A DNA stretch of 64,000 nucleotides from contig NC_010407.1 of assembly GCF_000069225.1 (NCBI RefSeq), positions 1,550,001-1,614,000 of the forward strand, in the 5' to 3' direction. Below, in pieces: positions 20,025 through 29,707 of the stretch. This DNA comes from Clavibacter sepedonicus (GTDB lineage Bacteria > Actinomycetota > Actinomycetes > Actinomycetales > Microbacteriaceae). The notes below the pieces were generated by a model. The model was not told the origin of the DNA. It made no database searches and saw nothing but the letters and a program-made list of their open reading frames with translations. Every line of letters starts with the position of its first letter. Positions within the stretch are counted from its first letter, which is position 1. The position numbers and the translations under genes are program-made.

Positions 20025-20052
20025 GGGCCCGGATCCGATCGGATCCGGGCCC
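20025..20052. terminator. Perfect 28-bp palindrome between convergent nei-like and dps genes
   Basis: GGGCCCGGATCC, GATC and the exact complement form a symmetric hairpin that can act in both directions. It lies 56 bases after the glycosylase stop and 34 after the dps stop. Confidence 0.85.
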
Positions 20053-20086
20053 CTCGACCGTCGACGCGCTGGTGCTGCCGGCGGCG

Positions 20087-20572
20087 CTACTCGCTGATGT
20101 GGGCGAAGAGGAACCAGCGGTCCTTCTCGAGCCCGCGGGCGATCTCGATGGCGACGTCCTGGCTGTTGACGTCGATCTCGCCGAGCTCCTGCACGGCGCG
20201 GTTGACGAGCTCCATCGTCGCGTCGATCTGCGCGATGACCTCCGCGATGGTGGCGCTCGACGGGCGGAAGCCGGGCGTGAGCGCCGCGGTCGTGGTGGAC
20301 GCGGCGACGGTCTCGATGCGGGCATCGATGGGGAGGCCGAGGGCGACGACGCGCTCGGCGGCGGTGTCGGCCCAGCCCTGCGCGTGGGAGACGAGGACGT
20401 CGAGGAACTCGTGCACGCCGATGAAGTTCGCGCCGCGGACGTGCCAGTGCGCCTGCTTGCCGTTGACGGCGAGGGCCTGGAGGTTGACGACGACGGGGCT
20501 GAGGAACTGCGCGACGCCTGCGGCGACGTCGGCCGATGCGGAGCTGGTGGGGACGTGGACGGTGTCGGTCAT
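20087..20572 (-). CDS. dps: Dps-family ferritin-like DNA-protecting protein
   Basis: This 161-residue protein forms dodecamers that oxidise and store iron and shield DNA under stress. The inter-subunit ferroxidase ligands are visible in KQAHWHVRGANFIGVHEFLD (residues ~39-58) and the conserved W/D-rich helix in SHAQGWADTAAERV. The C-terminus is short. ATG 20572 has GAGGAGAG upstream. It is convergent with the Nei-like DNA repair gene, a plausible but unproven functional pairing. Confidence 0.94.
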   Translation of the reverse strand: MTDTVHVPTSSASADVAAGVAQFLSPVVVNLQALAVNGKQAHWHVRGANFIGVHEFLDVLVSHAQGWADTAAERVVALGLPIDARIETVAASTTTAALTPGFRPSSATIAEVIAQIDATMELVNRAVQELGEIDVNSQDVAIEIARGLEKDRWFLFAHISE

Positions 20573-20714
20573 GGGTTCTCTCCTCGAGCGGCTGGACGGG
20601 TCTGCGGGCTGCGGACGATGCCGCCAATCTCGCGCATCCCGCCGCCGCCCGCAAGCAAGCTGAGGCATGGCTTACCGGGTCGCACCAGGGCCCCGGACCG
20701 GGCTCCAGCCTGGG

Positions 20715-23700
20715 TCAGCGGAGCGCGGAGACCCGTGCGGCCACCTCCTTCACGTCCCGGATCCGGCGCTCGTAGCGGGCCGCGACCGCGATGAGGCTGA
20801 CGCCGCCGATGCCCGCCCAGGCCCACCAGGGGACGGTCGCCGATGCCTCGCGGATCCAGGGCCAGAGCTGGGCGACGGCGTGCACGAGCAGGACGCCCGC
20901 GCCGATGAGGAAGGGCGCGCGCAGCTTCAGGCGGGCTCCCGTGAGCAGCGTCGCGAGCGCGAGGATCCCGAGCCCGACGATGCGCCAGGCCGGGCTCGGG
21001 CCGAGGTCCGCGACGAGCGGGGGCACGAGCAGGACGAGCAGCCCGGGCGCCAGGTGCCGCATGCTGCCGGCGGAGGCGTCGCGGACCAGGCGGCGGGCAC
21101 CGACCACGAGGAGCGCCGCGGCGATCGGGACCGTGACGGCCTCGACGGGATCCGCCGCTCCCGTGACGACGAGGACCGCGGCGACCAGCCCGGCGACGAT
21201 GAGCGCCGCGACCGAGAGGACCCGGTCGTGCAGCGGGGGAGCGGCGGCGGGCAGCCGCGCGGGATCGGGCCCGCGTCCGGTCGCCGTCGCTCCTGAGGGC
21301 GAGCATGCGACGTACAGTGCCGAGACGAGGCCGACGAGGAGCGCGGAACGGAGGCCGACTCCGTCCATCGACTCGGCCTCGGCTCGGAGGATCCCGGCGG
21401 CACCCGCCGCTCCGGCGCCGATGACGGCGACCAGCCCCACGACCCGGGGTGCCATGCGGAGCAGGGCGTCCATGAGCATGCCCGGTTCCCGGGGTGCGTC
21501 GCTCGGCGTCCCCGCGCCCACGACGGGCCCGACCGATCCGCTCGCGTGAGCGGCTGCGTCGGGGCGATCCTCGGCGCCGCTGCGGCGACGGACCGCGGTG
21601 GTCACGGGCAGGAGACCCACGGCGAGGACGAGGACGGCGGCGGCCGACAGGGTCCAGAGGTCCGTGCGCGCGAACGTGGCCGGTTCGTACGCGGCCAGCT
21701 GGGCGATGGCGCGACCGAAGCCGACGAGCGGGACGGCGATCGCGGACGCCGCGGCTGTCGCCACGAGGAGGGGCCGGGTCGGCGATGCGGCACCCGCGCC
21801 GCGGAGAGCGGCCGCCGCCAGGAGGAGGACGGCGCCGGCCGCACCCCCGACCACGAGCGCCCGGAGGGGCGTGCCCGTCCACGACGCGACGGCCGTGGGC
21901 AGGGCGGCGAGGAGGAGGGCGCCGAGGAGGACGGGCGCTGCGCCGGATGCCCGGGCCTCAGCAGGCGACGCGACGGGGTGACGCCTGCCCGGGGACCCGC
22001 GCTGGAGGAGCGCGGCCACGACGAGCATCACGCAAGCCGGCGGCAGGACGTAGGCCTCCACGGCATCGACGCGCCCACGGCCGAGCGCGACCCAGAGGGC
22101 GGCGGAGCCGAGGACGAGGGCGATCCAGCCCGCTCGGCGCCGCGCGCGCGAGCCCGACCCCGATGACGAGGATGAGACGAGCACGGCCGCACTCGACAGG
22201 AGCAGGGCCACGGGGAGCCCGGCGCCGTCCGAGGCTGCCCCGACCACGACGGTGCCGGCGACGAGCACTCCCGTCGACGCATCGGCTGCATGACGCAGGA
22301 GGCGGTCGAGCGCCTCGGATGCGCGCCCGGGTGCGGGAGCAGGGGTCGGGTTCCTCAGGCGGTCGGCTGCACCCACCGCGGCGATGAGCACGGCGACGAT
22401 GCCGGGCGCGGCGAGGGCCGCGGGATCGAGGGCGATGTACCCGCCGCGCCATGCGAGGAGCGCCACGACCACGGCGCCGAGGAGGGCCGCCGCGGCGGAC
22501 GCGGCGAGCATGCGCCGGTGCAGGGATCGGAGGGCGAGGAGCATCCCAGCCCCTGCGACGAGCGCAACGCTGGCGACGAGCGGGCGGACGACTCCCTCGC
22601 CGGACCCGACCGACGCGGCCATCACGACGGCGACGAGGACGGTCGTGCCCACCCACGCGGAACCGGCGAGTCGCGCGTCCTCCGCTGTCCGGGCACCGCG
22701 CAGGACGAGCGCGCCGATCCCAGCCAGCAGCACGGCCGTGATCGCCAGCTGGACGTCGACGGCCGGCTCGCGCGCGACGGAGCCGACGGAGAGGCGGAGC
22801 GCGTGCGTGCCGCCGATGGCGAGGAGCCCGATGCCCCCGCCGATCACGACGGCACCCACCAGCGGACGGACGGGCGACGCCGCGCGGCGCAGCATCGCGG
22901 CACCCCCGAGGGCGATGACCGCGCAGACACTGGTGAGGATGTACGGCCGGAGCACGTCGTCGGGACGACCGACTGCGGTGAGCGGCAGGACGGCGGTGAG
23001 GATGCCCGCGAGGGTCAGAGCAGTGACGCCGCGGCGGACCCGGGGCCCCGCCTGCGATCCGCTCCCGCCGCCATCCGCGCGCACGGCGGCGCGGTGCATG
23101 AGCGCGGCGAGCAACAGAAGAGCACCCGCGACCGGCAGCCAGTACGCCTCCGCGGAGGTCGTGCCGCCGGCCAGCAGCCGGGACCACAGCGCCGCGATGC
23201 CCGTGGCGAGCGCCGTCCAGCCCCAGGCGCGGCGGGCGCTCCGGGACAGGAGCAGGCCGTCGTGGGCGACGGAGAGGGCGAGCGCCGTGACCGCGAGCAC
23301 GAGCAGTGGGATCCACAGGAGCTCGCGCCCCTGCCGCGTGGGATCGAAGGAGACGGCGACGAGCAGCGCCCCCGTGGCGACCGCCGCCGTACCCGCGTCC
23401 AGGGCGACGCGCAGCCCCCGCGACGCGTCCCGGTAGGCGAGGAGCGCACTGCCGGCCACGACGAGGGCGACCGCGGCGGCGGCGGTGCCGTGGGGCACGG
23501 CACCGCGGTCGACCAGGGCGGCGGCGGTGACGAACGCGAGGAGGAGCGTCGGAGCGACGAGCACGGCCGTCGTGAGACGCCACCGGCGCAGCGCGGTCGT
23601 GCCTGGTGACCGCAGATCCGCGGTCTCCTCGTCGGAGCGCGGCGCTCGCGCCGGCAGCGGGACCCGACGGGGACCGCCGACGGCCCACGCCACGAGACCG

Positions 23701-26129
23701 GCGACGAGGACCACCTGCGCCGCGATGGGCCAGACGGGCGATCCGGTGAGCGCGCCACCGACGCGATCTGCTCCGACGATCGCGACCGGGAGCGCCGCGA
23801 CGCACGCCGGGAGCAGGACCGTGGAGAGCAGCGCCCGTCGACGCACGCCAGGACGCCCCGGGAGGATGCCGGACACGAGGGCGGCCAGCCCGGATGCGAG
23901 GAGCACGAGCACGACCGGATCCGCGGCCGCGTCGAGGGCGCTCGACAGGGGCACCGTCCCGATGACGCGCGCGGCGGTGAGGGACGGGGCCAGTGCGCCC
24001 ACCGCGACCAGGCCCGCGAGGGCGGCACCCGCGGTGGCGAGGCGTGCGGTGTCGTCCCTGCGGGCGGTCCGGGATCCGGAGACGAGGAGCAGCACGACGA
24101 ACGGTGCGACCGCCCACCACGTGCCCGTGCTCGCCCAGGACACGGCCCAGGCGAGGGCACCGGCCGCGAGTGACAGCGCCACGAGCGCGGCGGCGGGGAC
24201 GGCAGCTCGGCCGGGATGCCGCCGCGAGGAGAGCCGCCACACGAGAGCACCCGCTGAGGTCACGAGGTACGCGCCGGCCACGATCGCGACGGGACCGAGG
24301 GCGGGGATCGCGGCGACCACCACGGCGGCGCCGGACCACGCGAGGAGGCGCCGGCGGGCCAGGAGGCGGCGGCCGACGAGCGCGGAGACCGCCGCGAGGA
24401 TCCAGACGGCGACGAGCCCGATCGCCGCCGCCCGGACGTCCCCGGGCAGGTCGGCGACGACGCTCCTCCGCCCCAGGAGGACCACGGCGTCGTCGAGGGG
24501 ACCGTGCTCCCACGCGGGCAGGCCGACGATGAGGGTGGCCGTGATCCCCCCGAAGCCGGCGATGGCGGCCGGCAGCCCGGCGAGGCCGGTGATGACCAGG
24601 GCTGCGACCGCCCCGACGCGTGCCGTCGCGGTGACGAGGGGGTCGTGAAGGCGGCGTGCAGCCGCATCCAGGACGGCCGTCACGACCGCCGCCGCGACGA
24701 GCTGCGCGCAGAGCGTGAGCAGCGCGGGTCCGCCCATGAGCGCGGTGACGGGCAGCGCGGCCGCGGCTCCAGCTCCCGCGACGACGGCGGCGAGGACGCG
24801 CAGAGGGAGCGCCGCCGACCTGGGGTCTGCGCCGTCGCGTGCTGCGGCCGGAGCGACGTCCATCGCGTCCGTCGACGCGTCGCCGTCGATCGCACCGGAG
24901 GCATCAGGGGTGGCGACGTCGCCCCTGACCTCGACGGTAAGGGCGGGCCGCGCGAGCGCCCATGCGTGCGCACCGCTGGCGACGGCCGCGACGAGGAGGG
25001 GGAGAGCCGGGACGGCGTCGGGGATCACCGCGCTGGCGGCTCCCGCGACCACGGCGGCGGTGGCGGCGGTGACGCCCACGACCCGGAGGACCTCGCGTTC
25101 GAGCGCGTCGGGGAGGGAGCCCGCCCATGACCGTGCGGCGTGCACGAGGGCGACCACGGAGGCCGCTGCCAGGGCGAGCGCGGTGCGGGTGCCGGCGTCG
25201 GCCGACGGGACGGCGCCGACCAGGAGCCCGGCCCCGACGGTCAGTCCCGCCCAGCCGGCGATGCCCGCCGCGCGGATCCGGAGCGGGGACCGGAGGGCGA
25301 GGAGCGCGGTCGAGACGACGAGCGTCCCGATGCCGAAGTGGACGAACGGGTCGTTCGACGCGGCTCCCGCTAGGTCGTAGGACCGCACCGCCCAGACGTC
25401 GAGGTGCAGCAGCACGATGCCCGCCACGCCCACCGCCTCCGCGGTGCCGGGCAGTCGACGTCGCGCGAGGAGGCCCGCGGCCGCGAGCGCGGCGAGGGTG
25501 ACCGCCGCGGTGATCGCCGCCCGCACGACGAGGCCGTACGTGACGAACGCGTAGACGACGTAGAACACGGCCGCGACCGAGAGCAGGACCACGCCGATGC
25601 TGAGCAGCACGGCAGGGACGCTGATGCGCCGCCGGGGCGCCGCGGGCGTGGTGGCCACGGGCGCCGCGGTCTCCATCGGGCCGCGCTGCGTACGTCGCGC
25701 ATCCGCATCCGCATCTGCTTCCGGAGCGTGGCCGGCCACCGCGGGGACCACGGGAGCGACTGGCGGTACCGCAGGCCCGGCGCCGGGGATCGTCGTGACG
25801 GGTGGCGCCTCGACGCCGGGAGCACCGACAGCGCCGGCGGCGCAGGCAGCGACGACCACGGCCTCGTGTCGACGCGCCGCCGCCGCGCTCCACCGCCGCA
25901 TGGCGCCGACCAGGCGCTCCCGCTCGGCGATGGCATCCACGACGCGGTGCGACGCCTCGAGCACGGCAGCCGCCTCGGGTGCGCGGACGTCGAGACCGCA
26001 GCGCCCGCAGACGAGCGCGCCCAGCGGTGCGAGGCAGCCCGGGCACAGGTCCGTGCGCAGCAGGTCCTCGGGTCGTGCGGCCCACGGCTGCGCCCCGATC
26101 CGTGTCGCCCGTGCGTCGTCCTCGACCAT
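20715..26129 (-). CDS. Giant polytopic membrane protein with N-terminal zinc ribbon (SCO7613-like)
   Basis: This 1804-residue protein has no recognisable enzyme motif. Residues 29-44 form a treble-clef-like ribbon (C29PGC32...C41GRC44). A helical, then Ala/Pro-rich cytosolic linker runs to ~170, and from ~171 (ISVPAVLLSIGVVLLSVAAV) to the end there is almost continuous hydrophobic sequence, enough for about 45-50 membrane helices. It ends in basic RYERRIRDVKEVAARVSALR. Similar large proteins annotated as SCO7613 C-terminal/DUF2157-like membrane proteins are known in Actinobacteria, without a function. It stands alone: dps is downstream and a tRNA upstream. Codon use and GC are like its neighbours. 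Confidence 0.85.
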   Translation of the reverse strand: MVEDDARATRIGAQPWAARPEDLLRTDLCPGCLAPLGALVCGRCGLDVRAPEAAAVLEASHRVVDAIAERERLVGAMRRWSAAAARRHEAVVVAACAAGAVGAPGVEAPPVTTIPGAGPAVPPVAPVVPAVAGHAPEADADADARRTQRGPMETAAPVATTPAAPRRRISVPAVLLSIGVVLLSVAAVFYVVYAFVTYGLVVRAAITAAVTLAALAAAGLLARRRLPGTAEAVGVAGIVLLHLDVWAVRSYDLAGAASNDPFVHFGIGTLVVSTALLALRSPLRIRAAGIAGWAGLTVGAGLLVGAVPSADAGTRTALALAAASVVALVHAARSWAGSLPDALEREVLRVVGVTAATAAVVAGAASAVIPDAVPALPLLVAAVASGAHAWALARPALTVEVRGDVATPDASGAIDGDASTDAMDVAPAAARDGADPRSAALPLRVLAAVVAGAGAAAALPVTALMGGPALLTLCAQLVAAAVVTAVLDAAARRLHDPLVTATARVGAVAALVITGLAGLPAAIAGFGGITATLIVGLPAWEHGPLDDAVVLLGRRSVVADLPGDVRAAAIGLVAVWILAAVSALVGRRLLARRRLLAWSGAAVVVAAIPALGPVAIVAGAYLVTSAGALVWRLSSRRHPGRAAVPAAALVALSLAAGALAWAVSWASTGTWWAVAPFVVLLLVSGSRTARRDDTARLATAGAALAGLVAVGALAPSLTAARVIGTVPLSSALDAAADPVVLVLLASGLAALVSGILPGRPGVRRRALLSTVLLPACVAALPVAIVGADRVGGALTGSPVWPIAAQVVLVAGLVAWAVGGPRRVPLPARAPRSDEETADLRSPGTTALRRWRLTTAVLVAPTLLLAFVTAAALVDRGAVPHGTAAAAVALVVAGSALLAYRDASRGLRVALDAGTAAVATGALLVAVSFDPTRQGRELLWIPLLVLAVTALALSVAHDGLLLSRSARRAWGWTALATGIAALWSRLLAGGTTSAEAYWLPVAGALLLLAALMHRAAVRADGGGSGSQAGPRVRRGVTALTLAGILTAVLPLTAVGRPDDVLRPYILTSVCAVIALGGAAMLRRAASPVRPLVGAVVIGGGIGLLAIGGTHALRLSVGSVAREPAVDVQLAITAVLLAGIGALVLRGARTAEDARLAGSAWVGTTVLVAVVMAASVGSGEGVVRPLVASVALVAGAGMLLALRSLHRRMLAASAAAALLGAVVVALLAWRGGYIALDPAALAAPGIVAVLIAAVGAADRLRNPTPAPAPGRASEALDRLLRHAADASTGVLVAGTVVVGAASDGAGLPVALLLSSAAVLVSSSSSGSGSRARRRAGWIALVLGSAALWVALGRGRVDAVEAYVLPPACVMLVVAALLQRGSPGRRHPVASPAEARASGAAPVLLGALLLAALPTAVASWTGTPLRALVVGGAAGAVLLLAAAALRGAGAASPTRPLLVATAAASAIAVPLVGFGRAIAQLAAYEPATFARTDLWTLSAAAVLVLAVGLLPVTTAVRRRSGAEDRPDAAAHASGSVGPVVGAGTPSDAPREPGMLMDALLRMAPRVVGLVAVIGAGAAGAAGILRAEAESMDGVGLRSALLVGLVSALYVACSPSGATATGRGPDPARLPAAAPPLHDRVLSVAALIVAGLVAAVLVVTGAADPVEAVTVPIAAALLVVGARRLVRDASAGSMRHLAPGLLVLLVPPLVADLGPSPAWRIVGLGILALATLLTGARLKLRAPFLIGAGVLLVHAVAQLWPWIREASATVPWWAWAGIGGVSLIAVAARYERRIRDVKEVAARVSALR

Positions 26130-26293
26130 GAAGCCCCCCGAGCTCGCCCGATGCGGAAGCTCCCAGGCTATCCACGGAACGGGACGCTACGCGCGCCGCG
26201 AGGCGCGACGTCGACAGGTCGCCCCGGACGGGGGACGGATGAGGCGGCGGCCCGGTTGGGGAGGGGACGCGAGCGGCTCTGCCGGGAGGGAGA

Positions 26294-26367
26294 TGGAGGG
26301 GATGACGGGAATCGAACCCGCGTGATCAGTTTGGAAGACTGAGGCTCTACCATTGAGCTACATCCCC
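26294..26367 (-). tRNA. tRNA-Gly (anticodon TCC), CCA encoded
   Basis: The cloverleaf is complete: acceptor GGGGATG/CATCCCC, D arm GCTCAATGGTAGAGC, anticodon loop CTTCCAA with TCC, T arm GCGGGTTCGATTCCCGT, discriminator T and encoded CCA. Confidence 0.97.
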
Positions 26368-26469
26368 GCGACGCCGGAGCCACCGCCCCGGGGGCCGTGC
26401 GCCGGATGCGCGGGGTCCAGCGTAGCGCAGCCTCCCGTCGCCGGTGACCAGCGCCCGGCACGAGTCGGA

Positions 26470-26475
26470 TAGGCT
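26470..26475 (+). promoter_or_regulatory. Putative -10 box upstream of tRNA-Pro
   Basis: TAGGCT lies 81 bases before the mature 5' end of tRNA-Pro. It could drive the tRNA and perhaps tig. A -35 is not clear. Confidence 0.4.
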
Positions 26476-26556
26476 GTGCCACGGTCGGATCGGCTTCCGC
26501 GCGCCTGCACGAAGAGGCGCACGGGGCCCGCCTCGACCGAGGGAATGCGTGGCAGC

Positions 26557-26632
26557 CGGGGCGTAGCGTAGTGGCTAGCGCGTCCGCTTTGGGAGCGGAA
26601 GACCGCAGGTTCGAGTCCTGTCGCCCCGACCA
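26557..26632 (+). tRNA. tRNA-Pro (anticodon TGG), CCA encoded
   Basis: Acceptor CGGGGCG/CGCCCCG, anticodon stem TCCGC/GCGGA with loop TTTGGGA (TGG), T arm GCAGGTTCGAGTCCTGT, discriminator A and encoded CCA are all present. It lies 65 bases upstream of tig. Confidence 0.97.
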
Positions 26633-26697
26633 CATCCCCGACGACGAAATGCCGTCTCAGCCGAGGCGCGTACCGCGATTACAGGAGAACTCCACAC

Positions 26698-28140
26698 GTG
26701 AAGACCACGGTCGAAAAGCTGAGCCCCACGCGCGTCAAGCTCGCGATCTCTGCCACCCCCGAAGACCTGAAGCCGCACATCGACCACGCATACGGCCACA
26801 TCGCCGAGCAGGTCGCCATCCCCGGCTTCCGCAAGGGCAAGGTGCCGCCGCCCATCATCGACCAGCGCGTCGGTCGCGAGGCTGTGCTGGAGCACGCCGT
26901 CAACGACGGCATGGACGGCTTCTACCAGGCCGCCGTCAAGGAGACGGACATCCGTCCTCTCGGCCGCCCCGAGGCCGACGTCAAGGAGTGGCCCGGCAAG
27001 GACCTCACCGGCGACCTGCTCCTCGAGATCGAGGTCGACGTCCGCCCCGAGTTCGACCTGCCGGCCTACGAGGGCCTCGAGCTCACCGTGGACTCCGTCG
27101 AGGTCACCGACGACGAGGTCGCGACCGAGCTCGACAGCCTGCGCAGCCGCTTCGGCACGCTGATCACGGTCGACCGCCCCGCGAAGACGGGCGACTTCGT
27201 CCAGATCGACCTCACCGCCACCATCGCCGGCAACGCCGTCGACACCGCGAGCGGCATCTCCTACGAGCTCGGCTCCGGCGACCTCATCGACGGCATCGAC
27301 GAGGCCCTCGAGTCCCTCACCGCCGGTGAGAGCACCACCTTCGAGTCGAAGCTCCTCGGCGGCGACAACGAGGGCGAGACGGCCGAGATCGCCGTCACCG
27401 TCCAGTCCGTCAAGGAGCGCGAGCTGCCCGAGGCCGACGACGACTTCGCGCAGATCGCCAGCGAGTTCGACACCATCGACGAGCTGCGCGCGGACCTCAA
27501 GGTGCAGGTCGGCAAGTCCAAGGTCTTCGGCCAGGTCACCCAGGCCCGCGACCAGATCGTCGACAAGCTCCTCGAGGGCGTCGAGATCCCCGTCCCCGAG
27601 AAGCTCGTCGAGGACGAGGTGCAGCGCCACCTCGAGAACGAGAACCGCCTCGAGGATGACGTGCACCGCGCCGAGGTCAAGGAGTCCAGCGAGAAGGCGT
27701 TCCGCCAGCAGCTGCTCCTCGACGTCATCGCGGAGAAGGAGGAGCTGAAGGTCAGCCAGGACGAGCTGACCCAGTACCTCATCCAGGGCGCGCAGCAGTA
27801 CAACATGGAGCCGAACGAGTTTGTCCAGGTCCTGCAGCAGAACAACCAGATCCCCGCCATGGTCGGCGAGGTCGCGCGCAACAAGGCCCTCGCGGTCGTG
27901 CTCGACAAGGCGAAGGTCGTGGACGCCGACGGCAAGGTCGTCGACGTGACCGAGTTCACGCAGCCCGTCGTGCGCGACGCGGACGCCCCGGTCGAGGAGC
28001 CCGCCGACGCGGACGCCGAGGCCGTCGTCGCGGACGCGCCCGCCGAGGAGGCCGTCGCCGAGGAGGCGCCCGCCGAGAAGCCGAAGAAGAAGGCGCCCGC
28101 GAAGAAGAAGGCCGCCGAGAAGGCCGCCGACTCCGAGTAG
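26698..28140 (+). CDS. tig: Trigger factor
   Basis: This 480-residue ribosome-bound chaperone and peptidyl-prolyl isomerase meets nascent chains at the exit tunnel. The ribosome-docking loop GFRKGKVPP is at residues 43-51. An FKBP-like domain ([17 protein letters not shown]...[16 protein letters not shown]) covers ~160-245, and the helical chaperone domain runs to ~430. An acidic then lysine-rich tail ([15 protein letters not shown]) ends the protein, as in other actinobacterial trigger factors. GTG 26698 has ACAGGAGA upstream. tig heads the conserved tig-clpP1-clpP2-clpX region. Confidence 0.97.
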
Positions 28141-28174
28141 TCGCCACGGCCTCCCGTCTCGACGGGCGGCGACT

Positions 28175-28210
28175 CGAGGGCCCGGGGAGCATCTGCTCCC
28201 CGGGCCCTCG
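28175..28210 (+). terminator. Strong hairpin terminator after tig
   Basis: A 16-17 bp perfect GC-rich stem (arms 28175-28191 and 28194-28210, starting CGAGGGCCCGGGGAGC) with a very short loop lies 34 bases after the tig stop. It separates tig from clpP1. Confidence 0.88.
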
Positions 28211-28296
28211 TGCGTCCGGCAGCCGTGCACCGCGCCCGCGGCGGCCGTGCCTCTCCGCCCGCGGCGAACACGGGCGTAGGCGCGGATCCGCTCCGA

Positions 28297-28302
28297 TAGA
28301 TT
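28297..28302 (+). promoter_or_regulatory. Putative -10 box for the clpP1P2 operon
   Basis: TAGATT matches TANNNT, 37 bases before ATG 28340 and downstream of the tig terminator, so clpP1P2 very likely has its own promoter. Confidence 0.5.
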
Positions 28303-28339
28303 CGTGACTCGAAGCGACGAATGAATGGGAGCTCGAACA

Positions 28340-28927
28340 ATGGCCGAACCGACACTGGTACCCGGTGTTTTTGACCGACTGCTGAAGGACCGCATCATCT
28401 GGCTCGGATCCGAGGTCCGCGACGACAACGCGAACGAGATCTGCGCGAAGATCCTGCTGCTGGCGGCGGAGGATTCCGAGAAGGACATCTTCCTCTACAT
28501 CAACTCGCCCGGCGGTTCCATCACCGCGGGAATGGCCATCTACGACACCATGCAGTTCGTCCCCAACGACATCGTCACCGTCGGGATCGGAATGGCCGCG
28601 TCCATGGGACAGCTGCTCCTCACGAGCGGCACCAAGGGCAAGCGCTACATCACGCCGAACGCGCGCGTGCTGCTGCACCAGCCCCACGGCGGCTTCGGCG
28701 GGACGTCGAGCGACATCCAGACGCAGGCCCAGCTCATCCTCTCGATGAAGCAGCGCCTCGCCGAGATCACGGCGGGCCAGACCGGCAAGACGGCCGAGCA
28801 GATCAACGAGGACGGCGACCGCGACCGCTGGTTCACGGCGCAGGAGGCCCTCGAGTACGGCTTCGTCGACCACATCCGCGAGTCCGCGACCGACGTCGTC
28901 GGCGGCGGCGGCACCGAGACCTCCTGA
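28340..28927 (+). CDS. clpP1: ATP-dependent Clp protease proteolytic subunit 1
   Basis: This 195-residue serine peptidase forms one ring of the mixed ClpP1P2 barrel of Actinobacteria. The catalytic serine is S88 in GMAASMGQ and the histidine H113 in LLHQPHGG; the aspartate lies near 162-164. ATG 28340 is preferred over ATG 28325 because GGGAG lies eight bases before it. clpP2 starts 35 bases later. Unfoldase partners such as ClpX, encoded ~2 kb downstream, feed substrates. Confidence 0.95.
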   Translation: MAEPTLVPGVFDRLLKDRIIWLGSEVRDDNANEICAKILLLAAEDSEKDIFLYINSPGGSITAGMAIYDTMQFVPNDIVTVGIGMAASMGQLLLTSGTKGKRYITPNARVLLHQPHGGFGGTSSDIQTQAQLILSMKQRLAEITAGQTGKTAEQINEDGDRDRWFTAQEALEYGFVDHIRESATDVVGGGGTETS

Positions 28928-28962
28928 GCGACAGACAGAAGAGACAGGCAGAGAAGAAGAAC

Positions 28963-29643
28963 ATGGAACTCCCCACCTTCGGCGGCGCCCGCGGCGCCGG
29001 CTCCACCGCCACGAGCCCGTCGTCGCGGTACATCCTCCCGAGCTTCGAGGAGCGCACGGCCTACGGCTACAAGCGCCAGGACCCGTACGCGAAGCTCTTC
29101 GAGGACCGCATCATCTTCCTCGGCGTGCAGGTCGACGACGCGTCGGCCGACGACGTCATGGCCCAGCTGCTCGTGCTCGAGTCGATGGACCCCGACCGCG
29201 ACATCGTCATGTACATCAACTCGCCCGGCGGCTCCTTCACGGCCATGACGGCGATCTACGACACGATGCAGTACGTCTCGCCGCAGATCCAGACGGTCTG
29301 CCTCGGCCAGGCGGCCTCCGCTGCGGCCGTGCTGCTCGCGGGCGGCGCGCCCGGCAAGCGCCTCGCGCTCCCCAACGCGCGGGTGCTCATCCACCAGCCC
29401 GCCACGGGCGAGTCGAGCGGCGGACAGGCGTCCGACATCGAGATCCAGGCCGCGGAGATCATGCGCATGCGCTCCTGGCTCGAGGACACCCTCGCGAAGC
29501 ACACCAACCGCGACCGCGACCAGATCAACCGCGACATCGAGCGCGACAAGATCCTGGGCGCCGACGAGGCGCTGGAGTACGGCCTCATCGACCAGGTGCT
29601 CACCTCGCGCAAGAACCTGACAGCGGCGATCCCCGCCCGCTAG
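28963..29643 (+). CDS. clpP2: ATP-dependent Clp protease proteolytic subunit 2
   Basis: This 226-residue ClpP paralogue pairs with ClpP1. The catalytic serine is S119 in [13 protein letters not shown] and the histidine H144 in VLIHQPATG. The N-terminal ~40 residues are longer than in ClpP1 and include the [13 protein letters not shown] segment usual for actinobacterial ClpP2. The purine-rich leader (GAGAAGAAGA) supplies the ribosome binding site. The clpP1-clpP2 spacing fits one transcript, ended by the hairpin at 29655-29692. Confidence 0.95.
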   Translation: MELPTFGGARGAGSTATSPSSRYILPSFEERTAYGYKRQDPYAKLFEDRIIFLGVQVDDASADDVMAQLLVLESMDPDRDIVMYINSPGGSFTAMTAIYDTMQYVSPQIQTVCLGQAASAAAVLLAGGAPGKRLALPNARVLIHQPATGESSGGQASDIEIQAAEIMRMRSWLEDTLAKHTNRDRDQINRDIERDKILGADEALEYGLIDQVLTSRKNLTAAIPAR

Positions 29644-29654
29644 GCCCGCACGGA

Positions 29655-29692
29655 GAGGAGGGGCGGTCGGCATCAACCGACCGCCCCTCCTC
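29655..29692. terminator. Bidirectional hairpin terminator between clpP2 and the SfnG-like gene
   Basis: A perfect 16-bp stem (GAGGAGGGGCGGTCGG and its complement) with loop CATCAA lies between convergent genes, 11 bases after clpP2 and 15 after the opposing stop. Confidence 0.88.
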
Positions 29693-29707
29693 GTCTGCCC
29701 GGACGCG

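Noticed and set aside
23000..26129. The giant membrane protein as several fused genes or a sequencing artefact
   Set aside because: The frame is continuous over 1804 codons with uniform codon bias, and large proteins of this type with an N-terminal zinc ribbon are known in Actinobacteria.
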